DNA from: an uncultured Clostridia bacterium
GTDB lineage: Bacteria; Bacillota; Clostridia; Oscillospirales; Oscillospiraceae
Length of the DNA: 6,518 bases
Direction: 5' to 3'
NCBI GenBank assembly: GCA_947176425.1
Contig: CAMWQV010000123.1
Coordinates: 1 to 6,518 of the forward strand
Shown here: piece after piece, positions 4,683 through 6,518 of the stretch
Layout: each line of letters begins with the position of its first letter
How positions within the stretch are numbered: the first letter of the stretch is position 1
Notes under the pieces: generated by a model
Database searches by the model: none
Told to the model about the DNA's origin: nothing
Seen by the model: the letters and a program-made list of their open reading frames with translations, nothing else
Position numbers and translations under genes: made by a program

Positions 4683-6518
4683 ATGAAGCACGTAAAACAA
4701 AGACTGCTGTCTCTGCTTTTGGTGTTCGCGATGCTGTGCAGTTTGTCGCTCACAGCACTTGCGGCTGAGGAAGACGGCTCTGAGACTGGTACTGGTACCG
4801 GCAGTTCTGAAACCGGCGGTACCGGTACTGGACAGCCCAGCGGTGATGACACTACACACACATGCGTTTGGGAAAGCACTCCATTTGAGACAAAAGAGGC
4901 TACCTGTACAAAAGATGGGTATAAAAAATATAAGTGTACAGTTGCCGGGTGTGACAAAGTTGATACTAGAGATGAACCAGCTCTTGGACATGATTACGAG
5001 AGTGAAATCACTAAAGCACCTACATGTAAAGACGAAGGCGTATTAACCCAGACATGTAAAAGAACTGGTTGTGGAGATATAACAACAACTCCTATTAAAA
5101 AAATAGAACACACTTGGGATAAGGGAAAAATTACAACACCGGCTACTTGTGCGGCAAAAGGTACAACAACCTATACATGTACTGTTTGTGGAGAAACAGA
5201 GGTAAGACAAGATATTCCCATAACAGAGGATCATGTTTGGGGCAATGCCGGCAAATGTACAATCTGCGGCAAAGTTCAAACAGTGGAAATTGAAAGTATT
5301 AAGCTGAATAGAACGTCGGAAACCATCTTAGTCAATGACACATTTACTTTAACGGCTACTGTTAAACCGGATTCTCTTGCAAACGCTGTTAGATGGAGTT
5401 CCAGTAATGAAAACGTTGCGACTGTTACTGACGCCGGCCGCGTAAAAGGCATAAAAGCTGGTACAGCTACAATTACTGCAACAGTAGGCAGCGAAACGGC
5501 AACCTGTAAAGTCACAGTAGTTAATGAGACCGGCCTGCAGCTTTCTTTAAGCAAGAGCAAGCCTACCGGAACAAGCACAGACTTGTCTTACAACTCCTCA
5601 GAAAGTGCCCGGACATTCTCGGTTAATGCAACGGGCACCTATAATGGCAGCAGCTCTGGCGTCTCATTAAGCTATGACTGGTCTCTGAGAACAAGCAGTT
5701 CCACGAATGCCAAAGAGATTGATTCCTCCAGCTCCAGCAGATACAGTTCTTTTACTGTAGACAGAAATGATATTGATGATTACAGCAGCCTGTATCTGGA
5801 ATGCACGGTAACAGCCCATTATTCTGGTGTAAAAAGTGTTGAGAAAAGTGTTGGCTGGACGATTTACAATGACGACAGAGACTCCTCCGGCGATATCGAA
5901 TACTCCGCCAAAGCAGGAGCGAATGTGGATTTTGACCGGGATGATTTTGAGGACTGGTGGGAAAAGAGCTATAAACGCGGGACGCTGGATTATGTGGAAT
6001 TTACCAGCACCAGCAGCGGCAGTCTGTACGCCGATTACAGCAATTCCAAAGGCACGAATGTCGTATCGTCCCGCAATCCTGAGAGCTGCTATGCCAGACC
6101 CAGCCGCAGCCAGATTGGTATTGACGCTCTGACCTTTGTTCCCAGCAGCAGCAGCAAATCCTCCGTGACTATCAAATTTACTGCATATGGGACAACCAGC
6201 AGCGACAGCTCCCGGAACAGCTCCAAGAGCGGCACTGTGGTTATCAACTACAGCGGAACCAGTTCTTCCTCCGGCGATATTGAGTATTCCGCCAAAGCGG
6301 GAGCGGATGTAGATTTTGACCGGGATGATTTTGAGGATTGGTGGGAGGACAGCTATAACAGATACGCGGAGCTGGATTACGTGGAATTTACCAGTGCCAG
6401 CAGCGGCACCCTGTACGCGGATTACAGCGGTTCCAAAGGCACGAATGTCGTATCGTCCCGCAGTCCTGAGAGCTGCTATGCCAGACCCAGCCGCAGCCAG
6501 ATTGGTATTGACGCTCTG
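4683..6518 (+). CDS. Secreted modular surface protein with Cys-rich repeats, Big_2 domain and 128-residue tandem repeats (3' end outside window)
   Basis: The frame opens at ATG 4683, with AAGGA (4671-4675) 7 nt upstream, and stays open to the window end: 612 residues, no stop. Residues 1-27 form a signal peptide (basic MKHVKQR, Leu-rich core, ALA cleavage near 27/28). A Gly/Thr/Ser linker follows (about 33-57). Residues 58-197 hold three and a half Cys-rich repeats of about 40 residues, each starting His-x-Trp/Tyr and containing T-C then C-x2-3-C-G-like motifs. Residues 201-280 match a bacterial Ig-like group 2 (Big_2) domain: SIKLNRTSETILVNDTFTL, WSSSNENVATVT, then GRVKGIKAGTATITAT. Residues 281-398 are a Ser-rich beta-type region. 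From 401 a 128-residue unit begins, repeated from 529. The role is probably adhesion or cell-wall/S-layer architecture; no anchor (SLH, LPXTG) is visible, as the C-terminus is missing. The specific function is unknown. Confidence 0.9.
   Translation, partial: MKHVKQRLLSLLLVFAMLCSLSLTALAAEEDGSETGTGTGSSETGGTGTGQPSGDDTTHTCVWESTPFETKEATCTKDGYKKYKCTVAGCDKVDTRDEPALGHDYESEITKAPTCKDEGVLTQTCKRTGCGDITTTPIKKIEHTWDKGKITTPATCAAKGTTTYTCTVCGETEVRQDIPITEDHVWGNAGKCTICGKVQTVEIESIKLNRTSETILVNDTFTLTATVKPDSLANAVRWSSSNENVATVTDAGRVKGIKAGTATITATVGSETATCKVTVVNETGLQLSLSKSKPTGTSTDLSYNSSESARTFSVNATGTYNGSSSGVSLSYDWSLRTSSSTNAKEIDSSSSSRYSSFTVDRNDIDDYSSLYLECTVTAHYSGVKSVEKSVGWTIYNDDRDSSGDIEYSAKAGANVDFDRDDFEDWWEKSYKRGTLDYVEFTSTSSGSLYADYSNSKGTNVVSSRNPESCYARPSRSQIGIDALTFVPSSSSKSSVTIKFTAYGTTSSDSSRNSSKSGTVVINYSGTSSSSGDIEYSAKAGADVDFDRDDFEDWWEDSYNRYAELDYVEFTSASSGTLYADYSGSKGTNVVSSRSPESCYARPSRSQIGIDAL
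4854..5273 (+). repeat. Cys-rich tandem protein repeats (three and a half copies)
   Basis: Residues about 58-197 of the surface protein contain repeats starting HTCVW, HDYES, HTWDK and HVWGN. The first three share a core T-C-x4-G-x4-C followed by a second Cys, as in ATCTKDGYKKYKC, PTCKDEGVLTQTC and ATCAAKGTTTYTC. The fourth is shortened to GKCTICGK. Third-copy and fourth-copy ends are true CxxCG knuckles, while copies one and two have one extra residue between the cysteines. Paired cysteines suggest metal binding or disulfides. The DNA here is more A/T-rich than the flanking domains. Confidence 0.8.
5883..6518 (+). repeat. Tandem 128-residue (384-bp) domain repeat, second copy cut by window end
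   Basis: Copy 1 runs from 5883 to 6266 and copy 2 starts at 6267. Both open with SSGDIEYSAKAGA, then VDFDRDDFEDWWE, LDYVEFTS, SSG-x-LYADYS and SKGTNVVSSR, then PESCYARPSRSQIGIDAL. Copy 2 has one extra codon before LDYVEF, so the offset changes from 384 to 387 bp. The acidic, Asp/Glu-rich DFDRDDFEDWWE segment could bind calcium, but that is a guess. Related repeats occur in large secreted proteins of gut Clostridia as far as I recall. More copies may follow outside the window. Confidence 0.92.

Noticed and set aside
5836..6132. Plus-strand open frame of 98 codons inside the surface-protein gene
   Set aside because: It is in a different frame from the repeat protein, which is continuous from 4683 to the window end with signal peptide and domains.

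Overview
The window looks like chromosomal DNA of a low-to-mid GC Gram-positive anaerobe, most likely class Clostridia and plausibly the Oscillospiraceae or relatives. The reasons are AAGGAGG-type ribosome binding sites before nearly every gene, SigA-like promoters, a HAAS/DUF1700 plus PadR pair, a YjdF gene with what appears to be a yjdF-type riboswitch, and a secreted repeat protein with Big_2 and Cys-rich modules of the kind common in gut Clostridia. The taxonomic call is inference; there is no rRNA or other marker gene here.

Layout. 1-357 (+) is the 3' end of a coiled-coil protein whose start lies outside the window; it opens with in-phase 21-bp tandem repeats. It is followed after 32 bp by a complete HIT-family protein (390-734, +), ending at a hairpin terminator (745-778) that also serves the gene converging from the other side. 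On the minus strand, 1955 to 777 is a two-gene operon: a HAAS/DUF1700 membrane protein, then a PadR repressor. It has an extended -10 promoter and a 23-bp near-perfect palindrome just downstream that looks like the PadR operator. Next, also on the minus strand, is yjdF (2511-2095), with its own terminator, a strong promoter (2664-2635) and a structured leader containing an anti-Shine-Dalgarno element. The plus strand then carries a dCMP-deaminase-family gene (2814-3320), galM (3427-4461) and the 5' part of a large secreted repeat protein (4683 to the window end, still open).

How the parts fit. These are several short, mostly independent transcription units, not one pathway. PadR and the HAAS membrane protein form a self-contained envelope or stress-response switch that probably regulates itself. 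YjdF is probably controlled by a ligand-sensing RNA. The deaminase (pyrimidine nucleotide metabolism) and galM (hexose mutarotation) are housekeeping genes, each with a strong Shine-Dalgarno sequence. The surface protein is modular: signal peptide, Gly/Thr linker, three and a half Cys-rich repeats, a Big_2 domain, a linker domain, and 128-residue tandem repeats that continue past the window. I see no tRNA, rRNA, CRISPR array, transposase or phage gene.

I did not find a clearly new biological system. The most rewarding items are the riboswitch-like leader, the PadR operator and the uneven homogenisation of the surface-protein repeats.
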